64,000 nt of DNA from Rhodococcus tukisamuensis NBRC 100609 (GCF_001894985.1 NZ_BCXG01000002.1:1-64000), one strand, 5' to 3'; shown: positions 25,245-34,554, numbered from the stretch's first letter. Notes: a model not told the origin generated them from the sequence alone. Numbers and translations are program-made.

Positions 25245-27053
25245 CTACCGCCGGGGTCGAACCGCCACGACAGCGGCCGCGCCCAGCAGCACCACACCAA
25301 GGATCGCACCCACCGCCCCGAGACCTGCGACCGGCTCGGCTACCCGGGCACTGGTCAGTGGCCAACCGATCAGGTATATGCCCATACCCACTGCCGACCC
25401 GACCAGCAGCGACGCCGCCCGCGCCGGCCGCGACCGGGCCGCCACCCACACCGCGGTCGCGACCACCACGGCGAGCAGCGCCCGTCCCCACAGGTCCCAC
25501 CCCCACGGCCACTGGGCGACGGAGGCGGGGCCGAAGTCGGTGCCGCGGTAGAGCGGCAGTGCCAACCCGGCGACGGACGCCAGCGCCGCGGGCACGCCGA
25601 TCGCCAGCACCGCCGTCCGCGGCTCGGGGGGCGCGGAGGTGTCGATGCCATCGCGCTCCACCGAACCGGCAATCGCGACCGCGATCCCCGCCACCGTCGC
25701 GGCCACGGCGGACAGCCCGAGCACTACTGCGCCGAGCCCCGGGCCGGCGCCGGGCAGGTCCGACGCGACGACCACGGCCTGCAGCGCGGCGGCCACCGCC
25801 ATCACCTGCGCCGCCCAGAGCACACCGACGGCGGGCCGCACCAGCGCTGCGAACTCCGAGAGCAGCAACCACGCGCCCGCCACCACCAAGGTGGCACCGG
25901 CGACCAGGGCGAGCCTGGTGACCAGCAGACGGGGCTCGGGCACGCCGGCAGGCAACGCGAGCAGCGGCAGCAGCGCGCCGACCACGGCGAGCACCCCGGC
26001 CGCCACGGTGGCGACGCCTGCGACCGCGTGCCGCCGGTCGAGCCGGGCCCGGGCGGCGCTCTCCGCGGCCTTCCGGCCGAGGACCGGATCGCCGGATCGC
26101 CGCGCCGGTCCCGAGAGCAGCCGGTCCAGGCCGCGCCGGGCGCGCGCGGGGGCGACCACGGGCACCGCCGCCGCGACGGCGACGAGCGCCAGGGCTGCGA
26201 GCGTCCCGGCCACCGGCCCCGGCCCGGCCGACACCCCGTCGGCCACCAGGCCCGCCACCAACCTCGACCCGACCAGCCCCAGCGCGGCGGTGGCGGCGCC
26301 GAGCAGCGCGCCCGACGCGACCGCGGGCGAGACGGACACCAGCGCTGCCGCGACCACCACCAGCACCGCGACCGCCACCAGCGCGGTGCCGATCGCGGTG
26401 GCGGCGGGCGAACCCAGCAGCGGGCGCATCAGCAGCACCGGGTCGGCGGAGTGCAGGGGCGCGGCGCAGAGCGCGGCCGCCAGGATCAGCGCGGCAGTCG
26501 CCGCGGCCGCAGAAAGCGGGGCCCCGATGCGACGGCCGACCGCGGCGCCGTCGTGATCCGGGAAGTCGCTGCGGCCGTAGCCGTCCGCCTCGGCGGCCCG
26601 CGCGACCGTCACCATGCCGAGCACGCCCGCGAGGACCGCGAGCCCGTGTCCCAGCAGCACCGCGACGGCGCCCGGGCCCGCATCGAGACGAGCGGCGGTG
26701 AGTGGGCGGAAGAGTTCGAGCCGGTTCGCGTCGATCGGCGACTCCCACAACTGCAGGTCCATGACGGCGAGCCCGAGGGCCACCGCTCCGGCACCGGCCA
26801 GCAGCGCGCCCGCGGCGGCGGGGCGTCGGCGGAGCAGCGCCAGCAGCGCCAGTACGGGCGCGGCGGCGGCGCATACCGCGGCCACGATCGCGGCGGCCGT
26901 CACCGCCTCCCCGGCGGACGGACCCGCCACCACGAGCACTGGGGCGACAGCGAGGAAGACGGCGCCGATCAGCCCGACGGCGACTGCAGCGGACGCCGTG
27001 GACCGCCGGGGAGCGACCGGGACGGAAGGCCTGGCCTGAAGTGAGGACGACAC
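25245..27053 (-). CDS. Large Ala/Val-rich multi-pass membrane protein of unknown function
   Basis: A protein of ~602 residues with 14 or more hydrophobic segments and very high Ala, Val, Leu and Gly content. No conserved enzymatic or transporter motif is recognised; loops contain PLYRGTDFGPASVAQWPWG and MDLQLWESPIDANRLELFRP. I chose GTG 27053 (SSSLQARPSVP...) over upstream starts because the extra stretch overlaps the divergent regulatory region. It sits between sucC and the M23 peptidase gene and shares the Crp-like site at 27114 with the latter. Confidence 0.7.
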   Translation of the reverse strand: MSSSLQARPSVPVAPRRSTASAAVAVGLIGAVFLAVAPVLVVAGPSAGEAVTAAAIVAAVCAAAAPVLALLALLRRRPAAAGALLAGAGAVALGLAVMDLQLWESPIDANRLELFRPLTAARLDAGPGAVAVLLGHGLAVLAGVLGMVTVARAAEADGYGRSDFPDHDGAAVGRRIGAPLSAAAATAALILAAALCAAPLHSADPVLLMRPLLGSPAATAIGTALVAVAVLVVVAAALVSVSPAVASGALLGAATAALGLVGSRLVAGLVADGVSAGPGPVAGTLAALALVAVAAAVPVVAPARARRGLDRLLSGPARRSGDPVLGRKAAESAARARLDRRHAVAGVATVAAGVLAVVGALLPLLALPAGVPEPRLLVTRLALVAGATLVVAGAWLLLSEFAALVRPAVGVLWAAQVMAVAAALQAVVVASDLPGAGPGLGAVVLGLSAVAATVAGIAVAIAGSVERDGIDTSAPPEPRTAVLAIGVPAALASVAGLALPLYRGTDFGPASVAQWPWGWDLWGRALLAVVVATAVWVAARSRPARAASLLVGSAVGMGIYLIGWPLTSARVAEPVAGLGAVGAILGVVLLGAAAVVAVRPRR

Positions 27054-27113
27054 GGGGTCCGACGGTAGTGCCGGAGGGCGCCGAATCACGCCGATAGGCC
27101 ACCGTGACCATTC

Positions 27114-27129
27114 TGTGACAGATGTCACA
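27114..27129. promoter_or_regulatory. Perfect Crp/GlxR-type binding site
   Basis: tgtgacagatgtcaca matches TGTGA-N6-TCACA exactly and is symmetric. It lies in the divergent gap, 61 bp before the membrane-protein start and ~105 bp before the M23 peptidase start. Regulators of the Rv3676/GlxR family bind this motif. Confidence 0.8.
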
Positions 27130-27234
27130 TATGGGCCGGGAGGGGGCCGAAGAGTTGCGACCACTGCGACCGTTTCGTTACCGTCGCTTCGGTCAAAGTC
27201 ACAGGCAGGTCACGAACGAGGAAGGTCGCAGGTT

Positions 27235-28206
27235 TTGTCTAAACACCGCACTTCCTCCACGAATCGGTTTGTCGCCCAGCCGGAGCCGGAAGACCTACCC
27301 GCTTACCCGTATTCGCAGAATTCGGCACAGCGTTACACCGGGCTCTCGAATGTCGAGATCGCCGCCGCGACGAGTCACCTCCCCACCCCGCCCGACCAGT
27401 TCGACGCCTTCTCCTCGGATCTCGCAGCTCCCGCTCGAAGCGGTGGAGCGCACCGGATCCCCACTCCCCCCTCCGCCCTCAAGGGCCGCGCCGCGGTGCT
27501 CGCAGTCGCCGCCGGCGCCGTCGCGGTCGCCGGCCAGTCCGCTCTCACCGACGCCCCGGGCCAGAACGCCCAGGTCGCGCTCGCCGCGGACAGCGAGTCG
27601 AACATCGGCGCCACCGCCGAGCCGCAGGCCGCCCAGTTCGGCGGCACCGCCGCCGCCGGCATCACCGACGCCGCCGCCCCGTCGCAGGCACCGCAGGTGC
27701 TCAACGTCGCCGACCCGGCAGACCTCGGCCAGTTCTCGAACCTGCTCGCCAAGGGCCAGCGGTTCACCGAGGAACGCGCCGCCCGCGAGGCAGCCGCCCG
27801 TCGCCCGCTCTTCGCCCTGCCCGCCGTCGGCTCCTTCACCTCGAACTTCGGTGCCCGCTGGGGCACGCTGCACGCCGGCGTCGACATCGCGAACGCCATC
27901 GGCACCCCGATCTACGCGGTCGCCGACGGCGAGGTCATCGACTCCGGCCCCGCACAGGGCTTCGGCATGTGGGTGCGCCTGCTGCACGCCGACGGAACCA
28001 TCACCGTCTACGGCCACATCGACTCGTCCAACGTGTCGATCGGCCAGCACGTCATGGCCGGCGACCAGATCGCCCGGATGGGCAACCGCGGCTTCTCCAC
28101 CGGCCCGCACCTGCACTTCGAGGTGCACCTGGCCGGCGAGAACAAGATCGACCCGCTGCCCTGGCTGGCCGCTCGCGGCATCAGCCTCGGCGTCGAGCGC
28201 GACTGA
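27235..28206 (+). CDS. M23 (LytM-type) peptidoglycan endopeptidase (Rv0950c-like)
   Basis: A 323-residue cell-wall hydrolase. After a charged, disordered N-terminus comes one hydrophobic segment (AAVLAVAAGAVAVAG, near residue 90), so it is exported or anchored with the enzyme outside. The C-terminal LytM domain has the zinc ligands in HAGVDIAN and HLHFEVH, plus VYGHIDSS. I chose TTG 27235, preceded by GAGGAAGG; the longer frame would run into the Crp-like site. It probably cleaves peptide cross-links during growth or division. Confidence 0.9.
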   Translation: MSKHRTSSTNRFVAQPEPEDLPAYPYSQNSAQRYTGLSNVEIAAATSHLPTPPDQFDAFSSDLAAPARSGGAHRIPTPPSALKGRAAVLAVAAGAVAVAGQSALTDAPGQNAQVALAADSESNIGATAEPQAAQFGGTAAAGITDAAAPSQAPQVLNVADPADLGQFSNLLAKGQRFTEERAAREAAARRPLFALPAVGSFTSNFGARWGTLHAGVDIANAIGTPIYAVADGEVIDSGPAQGFGMWVRLLHADGTITVYGHIDSSNVSIGQHVMAGDQIARMGNRGFSTGPHLHFEVHLAGENKIDPLPWLAARGISLGVERD

Positions 28207-28212
28207 CCGGGA

Positions 28213-29322
28213 CTAGCGCAGCCCCGCGAACCAGCCGTCGGGTCTCAGTTCCTGACCAAGTCGTGGCAGGTACTCGGTGTGTACCAGGTGGGCGACCAGA
28301 CTCCTGCGGCTGTGCACACCGGTCTTGGCGAAGATGCTCTTCAGGTGGTCCGCGGCGGTGTACGGACTGATGAACAGTCGTCGCCCGATCTCGTCGCGGG
28401 TACGTCCGGCGAGGACCTGCTCGAGAACCTCGGCCTCGCGCGGGGTCAGGCCGTACGCGGCAACGACGAGGGACACGATCTCGGGGAGCCGGGCCTGTTC
28501 GAGCGTCAGCACGATCCGGCCCTGTCCGATCCGGCCCGCCCGCAGCAGGACCCATTCTCCGGCGCCGGTGTGGGCCCGCAGGACCACCGACCCGCCGTCG
28601 GCGGTGCGGGCCCGCAGCGCCGCGGCCCGCACCGGCACCGGCACCCCCTGATCCGGTCGCCCCCAGCCGAGTCTCTCCACGTAGTCCGCGGCCGCGGGCG
28701 TCATCGTTTCCACCTCGTTGTCCGCCCCGATGACGACGACGGCCGGTCCGTCCGGGGTCTCGGGCGCCACTCGTGATGCCCCCCTCAGGAGGGACGTGCG
28801 GAGGCCGTCGCCGATCGTGCGGAGCACGCGGGCAAGCGATTCGACCTCCGCGTCGTCGAATCCCGGTGCCCCGGACCGGGCCAGGTCGCAGATGCCCCAG
28901 CACACACCGTCGCGGGCACGCAGAACCATCCGGACGTGATCGCGCATCCCGAGAGGCGCGAGCAGTTCGCGATAGGGCCGGCTCTCGCGGATCTTCCCGC
29001 CTGTCGCCTCACCGATCGTCCGGATTCCCCTGGTCCGCCTCAGCAGCGATGCGAAGCTGTTGACGGCGGGGACCTCCCCGTATTCGAGCGCCGTCGCGAG
29101 TTCGGCGCCACGCACTACCTCTACGTCGTCATAGCCGGCCGCGGCCACCGCAGTGGGCACCAGGACGGCCGGGTCCACCGAGCACAGGATGGCACCGTCG
29201 GAGGGGACACGGTCGCAGATCGCGTCCAGGACTACCTCGCGGAACTCGGAGTCGGACTCGGCGGCGGACGCCGCGTCGCGCACGACCGTCGAGAGCCGGG
29301 CCCCGGTCTGCACCGGGGTCAT
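28213..29322 (-). CDS. LuxR-family regulator with N-terminal GAF-like sensor region
   Basis: A 369-residue transcription factor. The first ~190 residues look GAF-like (SEFREVVLDAICDRVPSDGAILCSVDP...), the middle is PAS-like (VVVIGADNEVETMTPAA), and residues ~300-365 form a LuxR HTH: LTPREAEVLEQVLAGRTRDEIG then a recognition helix near SPYTAADHLKSIFAK. ATG 29322 has GAGGGGGA upstream. It is divergent from the hemerythrin gene, 90 bp away, and may regulate it. The ligand is unknown. Confidence 0.85.
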   Translation of the reverse strand: MTPVQTGARLSTVVRDAASAAESDSEFREVVLDAICDRVPSDGAILCSVDPAVLVPTAVAAAGYDDVEVVRGAELATALEYGEVPAVNSFASLLRRTRGIRTIGEATGGKIRESRPYRELLAPLGMRDHVRMVLRARDGVCWGICDLARSGAPGFDDAEVESLARVLRTIGDGLRTSLLRGASRVAPETPDGPAVVVIGADNEVETMTPAAADYVERLGWGRPDQGVPVPVRAAALRARTADGGSVVLRAHTGAGEWVLLRAGRIGQGRIVLTLEQARLPEIVSLVVAAYGLTPREAEVLEQVLAGRTRDEIGRRLFISPYTAADHLKSIFAKTGVHSRRSLVAHLVHTEYLPRLGQELRPDGWFAGLR

Positions 29323-29412
29323 GAGTCGAGTATCCCCCTCGTTCGTGGGATTGAGAATCCGCGCGGCCGGACCCACGCTCGAAGTGCGAGGTTCGAGAAG
29401 TGAGGTGGCGAC

Positions 29413-30069
29413 ATGACGACCACGCAATCCACCGAGATGATGTCCGACACCGACATCGAGATCATGGGCATCCTGCACGACGCGTTCCGCCGGGACGCGG
29501 CCCGCCTCGCCCGCGCGGCGCAGCGCTACGGCAGCGAGGATCCGGCCGCGCACGCGGCCCTCCTGGTCGGCTGGCACGGGTTCAGCCACGAACTGCAACA
29601 CCACCACACCGTCGAGGACACCTACGTCTGGCCGCTCATGCGCAGCAAGCTCGCCGGTCACCCGGACGCGGTCGCAGTGCTCGACGCGATGGAGGCGGAA
29701 CACGCGCTGATCGACCCGGCGCTGGCGGAGGTCGAATCGGCGTTCGACGACCCGGACCACGGGCACGAGCGGCTGGCCGACCGCGTCGACGACCTGGTCG
29801 GGATCCTGCACGCACATCTGGCGCACGAGGAACGCGAGGCCGTGCCGATGATCCGGGCCACGATCACGGCACGGGAATGGCGCGGGGTGTCGAAGAATGC
29901 GCTGCATGACATGACGTACCGGGAGAAGGCCGACGGGGTGCCCTACCTGCTCGAGGAGGCGCCGGAGGCGCGGGTTCGCATCATGCTCGACGTGCTGCCC
30001 CCGCCGCTGCGGTTCATGTACCGGCACCGCTGGAACCCCCGGTACCGCCGGGTGCGGCGCTGGGAGTGA
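29413..30069 (+). CDS. Hemerythrin (HHE) domain protein
   Basis: A 218-residue helical protein with hemerythrin di-iron ligands: HDAFRRD (first His), HELQHHHTVEDTYVWP (His-His-x-x-x-Glu), EAEHALIDPAL, and HLAHEEREAVP. Such proteins bind oxygen, nitric oxide or peroxide or store iron, in the cytoplasm. The C-terminal ~60 residues (MTYREKADGVPYLLEEA...) form an extra conserved tail typical of actinobacterial members. The LuxR gene next to it is transcribed away from it and is a candidate regulator. Confidence 0.88.
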   Translation: MTTTQSTEMMSDTDIEIMGILHDAFRRDAARLARAAQRYGSEDPAAHAALLVGWHGFSHELQHHHTVEDTYVWPLMRSKLAGHPDAVAVLDAMEAEHALIDPALAEVESAFDDPDHGHERLADRVDDLVGILHAHLAHEEREAVPMIRATITAREWRGVSKNALHDMTYREKADGVPYLLEEAPEARVRIMLDVLPPPLRFMYRHRWNPRYRRVRRWE

Positions 30070-32547
30070 CTACAGCTTGACCATCGGGACGCCACCGATG
30101 AGCATCAGCCGCACCTTGCCCGCGGACCCGAAGTCCACGGTCACCGTCGCGGTCGGCCCGGCGCCCTTGACCTCGAGCACCGTGCCCAGGCCGTACTTGT
30201 CGTGGCTGACCCGGTCCCCGACCGCCAGCACCAGGTGGTTGTTGCGCCCGCGGGGGGCACCGAAGCTGGGGGTGGCGTTCTCCGAGCGGCTGCCGCCGTA
30301 CCCGGACCCGGACCCGTACCCGCCGCTTCCGTAGCTGCCGCCGTAGCCCTGGCCGCCACGCGGACGTCCGCCGCCGATGGCCCCGCCCCCGGGTCCCGGA
30401 TCCTCGCGACGCCAGTGCAGCAGGTCCGTCGGGATCTCCTGCAGGAACCGTGACTCCGGGTTGGTGATCGGCTGGCCCCACGCCGACCGCATCACCGCGC
30501 GGGTCAGGTACAGCCGCTGGCGCGCCCGGGTGATGCCGACGTACGCCAGTCGGCGCTCCTCCGACAGCTCGGCGGGGTCGCCGAGGGCCCGCATGTGCGG
30601 GAACTGGCCGTCCTCCCAGCCGGTCACGAACACCACCGGGAACTCGAGGCCCTTGGCGGTGTGCAGGGTCATCAGGGTGACCACGCCGTCGCCGTTGTCC
30701 GGCAACTGGTCCGAGTCCGCGACCAGCGACACCCGCTCGAGGAACGCGGCCAGCGACCCCGGATCGGGTTCGCCCTCGCCGGGGTTGAGGTCGTCGACCT
30801 CGGCGGCCGCCGCGGCGCCCTCGAGCGACTCGTCGACCTCCGGCTCCGGCTCCAGCCCGGCAGCGTTGCGCGCGTCGGAACTGAATTCCCTTGCCACGCT
30901 GACCAGTTCGTTGAGGTTGTCTAGACGGGCACCGTCCTGAGGGTCGCTGCTGGCCTCGAGTTCGGCGCGGTAGCCGGTGCGGTCGAGCACCGCCTCGACC
31001 ACCTCGCCGATGTCGATCAGGCCGTTCTCGTCCAGCGTCATGGACTCGCGGATGCCGTCCATCATCTCGGCGAACGCGGCAATGGCCTTCTGCGATCGGG
31101 TGTTCAGCAGCGGGACGGTGCCGTCGACCGCGTCCTGCAGGGCCCGGGCGAAACCGATGCCGCGCTGCTCCGAGTGCACCGCGACACAGGCCTCGGCGCG
31201 GTCGCCGATCCCGCGGCGCGGGGTGTTGAGGATGCGGCGCAGGCTGACGGTGTCGTCCGGGTTCGCCAGCACCCGCAGGTACGCGACGATGTCGCGGACC
31301 TCCTTGCGCTCGTAGAAGCGCACGCCGCCGACCACCTTGTACGGCAGCCCGAGCCGGATGAAGATCTCCTCCAAAGCCCGGGACGAGTTGTTGGTGCGGT
31401 AGAATACCGCGACGTCGCCGAACTTCGCCTCGCCGGCGTCGACCAGCCTGTCGATCTCCGACGCCACGAACGACGCCTCGTCGTGCTCGTTGTCGGCGAC
31501 GTACCCGGTGATCAGCTCGCCCTCGCCGGAGTCGGTCCACAGCCGCTTGTCCCGGCGGCCGGTGTTGCGCGAGATCACCGCGTTGGCCGCGGACAGGATG
31601 TTCTGCGTCGACCGGTAGTTCTGCTCGAGCAGGATGGTCCGGGCGTCGGGGTAGTCCCGCTCGAACTCCTCGATGTTGCGGATGGTGGCGCCCCGGAAGG
31701 CGTAGATCGACTGGTCCGCGTCGCCCACCACGCACAGCTCGGCCGGCTCCACCGTCGGGTCCGCCGACTCCCCGGCCGCCCCGACCAGTTCGCGCACCAG
31801 CACGTACTGGGCGTGGTTGGTGTCCTGGTACTCGTCCACCAGCACGTGCCGGAACCGGCGCCGGTAGTACTCGGCGACCTGCGGGTAGTTCTGCAGCAGC
31901 GCGACCGCCTCGCCGATCAGGTCGTCGAAGTCCATGGCGTTGGCCGAGCGCAGCCGGGCCTGGTAGTGGCCGTACACCGTGGCGACCAGACGGACCAGCT
32001 CGTTGGGGTCCTTGTCCGCGTCGGCGGCCGCACGCTCCGGGCCGATCAGCTCGTTCTTGAGGTTCGAGATGTGGGTGGCCAGCAGCCGCGCCGAGTACCG
32101 CTTGGTGTCGATCTCCAGGTCCTTGGAGATCATCGTCAGCAGCCGGCGCGAGTCGTCCGCGTCGTAGATGGTGAAGTTCGAGTTGAGCCCGGGCAGCAAC
32201 GCCGCCTGCATCCGCAGGATCCGCACGCAGCTGGAGTGGAAGGTGGAGACCCACATGTTCCGGGCCCGCGGCCCGACCAGCTGCGCCACCCGCTCACGCA
32301 TCTCCGCGGCCGCCTTGTTGGTGAACGTGATCGCCAGCACCTGCCCGGGCGAGACGTCCCGTTCGGCCAGCAGGTAGGCGATCCGCCTGGTCAGCACCGC
32401 GGTCTTCCCCGAGCCGGCGCCGGCCACGATGAGCAGCGGGGAACCCGCGTGCACCACGGCCTCACGCTGCTGCGCGTTGAGCCCCTCGAGGAGCGCCGTC
32501 GTGGAGGTGCGGGTGTCCGCCTGACCTGCTGCAGAGAAAGTGTTCAT
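30070..32547 (-). CDS. pcrA: ATP-dependent DNA helicase PcrA/UvrD1
   Basis: An 825-residue superfamily 1A helicase for repair and replication-conflict resolution. Motifs in order: LNAQQREAV (Q motif), GAGSGKTAVL (Walker A), TFTNKAAAEM, VDEYQDTN (motif II), VGDADQSIYAFRGA (III), QNYRST (IV), TLHTAKGLEFPVVF (V) and YVGITRAR (VI). A Gly/Tyr-rich linker and a C-terminal Tudor-like domain (VGDRVSHDKYGLGTV) follow, as in UvrD1, where this end binds Ku or RNA polymerase. It is convergent with the hemerythrin gene, with no gap. Confidence 0.97.
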   Translation of the reverse strand: MNTFSAAGQADTRTSTTALLEGLNAQQREAVVHAGSPLLIVAGAGSGKTAVLTRRIAYLLAERDVSPGQVLAITFTNKAAAEMRERVAQLVGPRARNMWVSTFHSSCVRILRMQAALLPGLNSNFTIYDADDSRRLLTMISKDLEIDTKRYSARLLATHISNLKNELIGPERAAADADKDPNELVRLVATVYGHYQARLRSANAMDFDDLIGEAVALLQNYPQVAEYYRRRFRHVLVDEYQDTNHAQYVLVRELVGAAGESADPTVEPAELCVVGDADQSIYAFRGATIRNIEEFERDYPDARTILLEQNYRSTQNILSAANAVISRNTGRRDKRLWTDSGEGELITGYVADNEHDEASFVASEIDRLVDAGEAKFGDVAVFYRTNNSSRALEEIFIRLGLPYKVVGGVRFYERKEVRDIVAYLRVLANPDDTVSLRRILNTPRRGIGDRAEACVAVHSEQRGIGFARALQDAVDGTVPLLNTRSQKAIAAFAEMMDGIRESMTLDENGLIDIGEVVEAVLDRTGYRAELEASSDPQDGARLDNLNELVSVAREFSSDARNAAGLEPEPEVDESLEGAAAAAEVDDLNPGEGEPDPGSLAAFLERVSLVADSDQLPDNGDGVVTLMTLHTAKGLEFPVVFVTGWEDGQFPHMRALGDPAELSEERRLAYVGITRARQRLYLTRAVMRSAWGQPITNPESRFLQEIPTDLLHWRREDPGPGGGAIGGGRPRGGQGYGGSYGSGGYGSGSGYGGSRSENATPSFGAPRGRNNHLVLAVGDRVSHDKYGLGTVLEVKGAGPTATVTVDFGSAGKVRLMLIGGVPMVKL

Positions 32548-32659
32548 CGCCTCTCAACGCTACCGGCGTGGACCGACAAGGAGGTGCCCGGATGGGGGCC
32601 GGTCGTGGCCACCGGCATCTCCGCGTGAGAAAATGTGGCCGACACGAGGAGAACATCAC

Positions 32660-32953
32660 ATGGGCACCCCAGTTTCCGCCGACGCGTCCGACGCCGACCT
32701 GCCCACCAGCGAGGCGGAGATCGACGAACTGCGCAAGGAGATCGACCGGCTCGACGCCGAGATCCTCGCGGCCATCAAGCGGCGCAGCGAGGTCTCCCAG
32801 ATCATCGGTCGCACCCGGATGGCGTCCGGCGGCCCGCGGCTGGTGCACAGCCGCGAGATGAAGGTGCTCGAGCGGTTCAACGAACTCGGTCAGGAGGGTC
32901 ACACCCTCGCGATGCTGCTGCTGCGCCTCGGTCGCGGGCGCCTCGGCCACTAG
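32660..32953 (+). CDS. Chorismate mutase (AroQ, Rv0948c-like)
   Basis: A 97-residue intracellular AroQ-delta chorismate mutase converting chorismate to prephenate. Conserved residues are seen in EIDELRKEIDRLDAEILAAIKRR, in SQIIGRTRM and in SREMKVLERF. The C-terminus ends LLRLGRGRLGH as in the M. tuberculosis enzyme, where it contacts DAHP synthase and boosts activity. ATG 32660 follows GAGGAG. The gene is divergent from pcrA with a 112-bp promoter gap. No signal peptide, so not the secreted form. Confidence 0.94.
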   Translation: MGTPVSADASDADLPTSEAEIDELRKEIDRLDAEILAAIKRRSEVSQIIGRTRMASGGPRLVHSREMKVLERFNELGQEGHTLAMLLLRLGRGRLGH

Positions 32954-32962
32954 CCACAACGC

Positions 32963-32989
32963 CGCCGCGGGCCGTCCGGGCCCGCGGCG
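32963..32989. terminator. Hairpin between chorismate mutase and the aldehyde dehydrogenase
   Basis: Perfect 11-bp stem cgccgcgggcc / ggcccgcggcg with a 5-nt loop, between two convergent genes. There is no T-run, as is common in GC-rich actinobacteria. Confidence 0.6.
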
Positions 32990-32991
32990 CG

Positions 32992-34452
32992 CTACTGCAG
33001 CGCGATGTACTTGGTCTCCAGGTACTCGTCGATCCCCTCGATGCCGCCCTCCCGGCCGAAGCCGGAGGACTTGACCCCGCCGAACGGCGCGGCGGCGTCG
33101 GAGATCACGCCCCGGTTCACCCCGACCATCCCGGCCTCGAGCGCCGACGCCACCCGCAGGGCCCGGTCCAGGTCCCGGGTGTAGATGTACGCGGCCAGGC
33201 CGTACTCGGTGTCGTTGGCAGCGGCGATGCCGTCGGCCTCGGTCTCGAAGCCGTGGATCGCGGCGACCGGGCCGAACACCTCCTCGCGCAGGATCCGGGC
33301 GTCGGCCGGCACCTCGGTGAGCACCGTCGCCGGGTAGAAGTAGCCGGGACCGGCGGGTTCGACCCCGCCGAGGCGCAGCACCGCGCCCCGGTCGACGGCG
33401 TCGCCGACCAGCTCGCGCACCGTCGCCACCTGGTCGGGGTTGATCAGCGGGCCGAGCTTGGCGTCCGGGTCGGTGCCCGGCCCGAGCGTCATCGCCCGCA
33501 TCCGCTCGGTGAGCCGGGCACCGAACTCCTCACGCACCGAGTTCTGCACGTGGAAGCGGTTGGCCGCGGTGCAGGCCTCGCCCCCGTTGCGCAGCTTCGC
33601 GAGCATGGCGCCGTCCACCGCCGCGTCCAGGTCGGCGTCGTCGAACACCACGAACGGGGCGTTGCCGCCGAGTTCCATCGAGGTCCGCAGAAGCCCGGTC
33701 GCGGACTGCCCGAGCAGCGCCTTTCCGACGCCGGTCGACCCGGTGAAGGTGAGCTTGCGCAGCCTCGGGTCCGCGAGCAGCGGCGCGGTCAGCGCGCCCG
33801 CCCGGGAGGTCGGCAGCACCGCGAGCACGCCGTCGGGAACGCCGGCGTCGGCGCACAGCTGACCGAGCAGCAGCATCGTCAGCGGGGTCTCGGCGGCGGG
33901 CTTGACGATCATCGTGCAGCCGGCGGCCAGCGCCGGACCGATCTTGCGGGTGCCCATGGCCAGCGGGAAGTTCCACGGGGTGATCGCCAGGCACGGCCCG
34001 ACCGGCATCTTGTCGACCAGGATCCGGCCGGTGCCGGCGGGTGCGGGCGTGTACCGGCCGCCGATGCGCACCGCCTCCTCGCTGAACCACCGGAAGAACT
34101 CGGCGCCGTACGCCACCTCGCCGCGGCTCTCGGCGAGCACCTTGCCCATCTCCAGGGTCATCAGGAGGGCGAGGTCGTCGGCGCGGGAGGTGACGGCCTC
34201 GAACAGCGCGCGCAGCACCTCGGCCCGCTGCCGCGCGGGGGTGGCGGCCCACGCCGCCTGGGCCTCGACCGCGGCGTCGAGCGCCCGCATCCCGTCGGCC
34301 GGGGAGGCGTCCGCGACGGTGGCCAGCGGCTCGCCGGTCGCGGGGTTGCGCACGGTGAACGTGGCACCGTCCTCCGCGTCGACCTGCTTGCCGCCGATCC
34401 AGAGCTTGGTGGGGACCGAATCGATCAGTGCTCGCTCGTCCATGGCCTCCAT
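32992..34452 (-). CDS. NAD(P)-dependent aldehyde dehydrogenase, succinate-semialdehyde type
   Basis: A 486-residue ALDH. Seen are the substrate/cofactor segment TPWNFPLAMGTRKIGPALAAG, the Rossmann loop FTGSTGVGK, the catalytic Glu in MELGGNAP and the catalytic Cys in GGEACTAANR. The pattern, including KSSGFGREGG near the C-terminus, fits succinate-semialdehyde dehydrogenase (GabD/SSDH), feeding succinate to the TCA cycle; related ALDH substrates remain possible. Two ATG codons, 34452 and 34443, compete. It stands alone and is convergent with the chorismate mutase gene. Confidence 0.88.
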   Translation of the reverse strand: MEAMDERALIDSVPTKLWIGGKQVDAEDGATFTVRNPATGEPLATVADASPADGMRALDAAVEAQAAWAATPARQRAEVLRALFEAVTSRADDLALLMTLEMGKVLAESRGEVAYGAEFFRWFSEEAVRIGGRYTPAPAGTGRILVDKMPVGPCLAITPWNFPLAMGTRKIGPALAAGCTMIVKPAAETPLTMLLLGQLCADAGVPDGVLAVLPTSRAGALTAPLLADPRLRKLTFTGSTGVGKALLGQSATGLLRTSMELGGNAPFVVFDDADLDAAVDGAMLAKLRNGGEACTAANRFHVQNSVREEFGARLTERMRAMTLGPGTDPDAKLGPLINPDQVATVRELVGDAVDRGAVLRLGGVEPAGPGYFYPATVLTEVPADARILREEVFGPVAAIHGFETEADGIAAANDTEYGLAAYIYTRDLDRALRVASALEAGMVGVNRGVISDAAAPFGGVKSSGFGREGGIEGIDEYLETKYIALQ

Positions 34453-34491
34453 ACTGCCCGCCCCGGGGCCGCCGCGTCAGGCCGTACGGCC

Positions 34492-34554
34492 CGCCGAGTG
34501 TGCACCTCCCGTCGCGGCTCCCGGACCGACGCCTCGGCAACTGCACACTCGGCG
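34492..34554. repeat. 63-bp dispersed palindromic element, copy B
   Basis: The best-preserved copy: its outer 13 bases (cgccgagtgtgca and tgcacactcggcg) are perfect inverted repeats. It aligns without gaps to copy A (45 of 63 identical) and to the reverse of copy C (47 of 63). It lies in the divergent gap between the aldehyde dehydrogenase gene and pgi. Confidence 0.78.

Noticed and set aside
27130-27234. A c-di-AMP (ydaO-type) riboswitch before the M23 peptidase gene
   Set aside because: Such riboswitches precede some actinobacterial wall hydrolases, but I could not find the conserved core sequences here.
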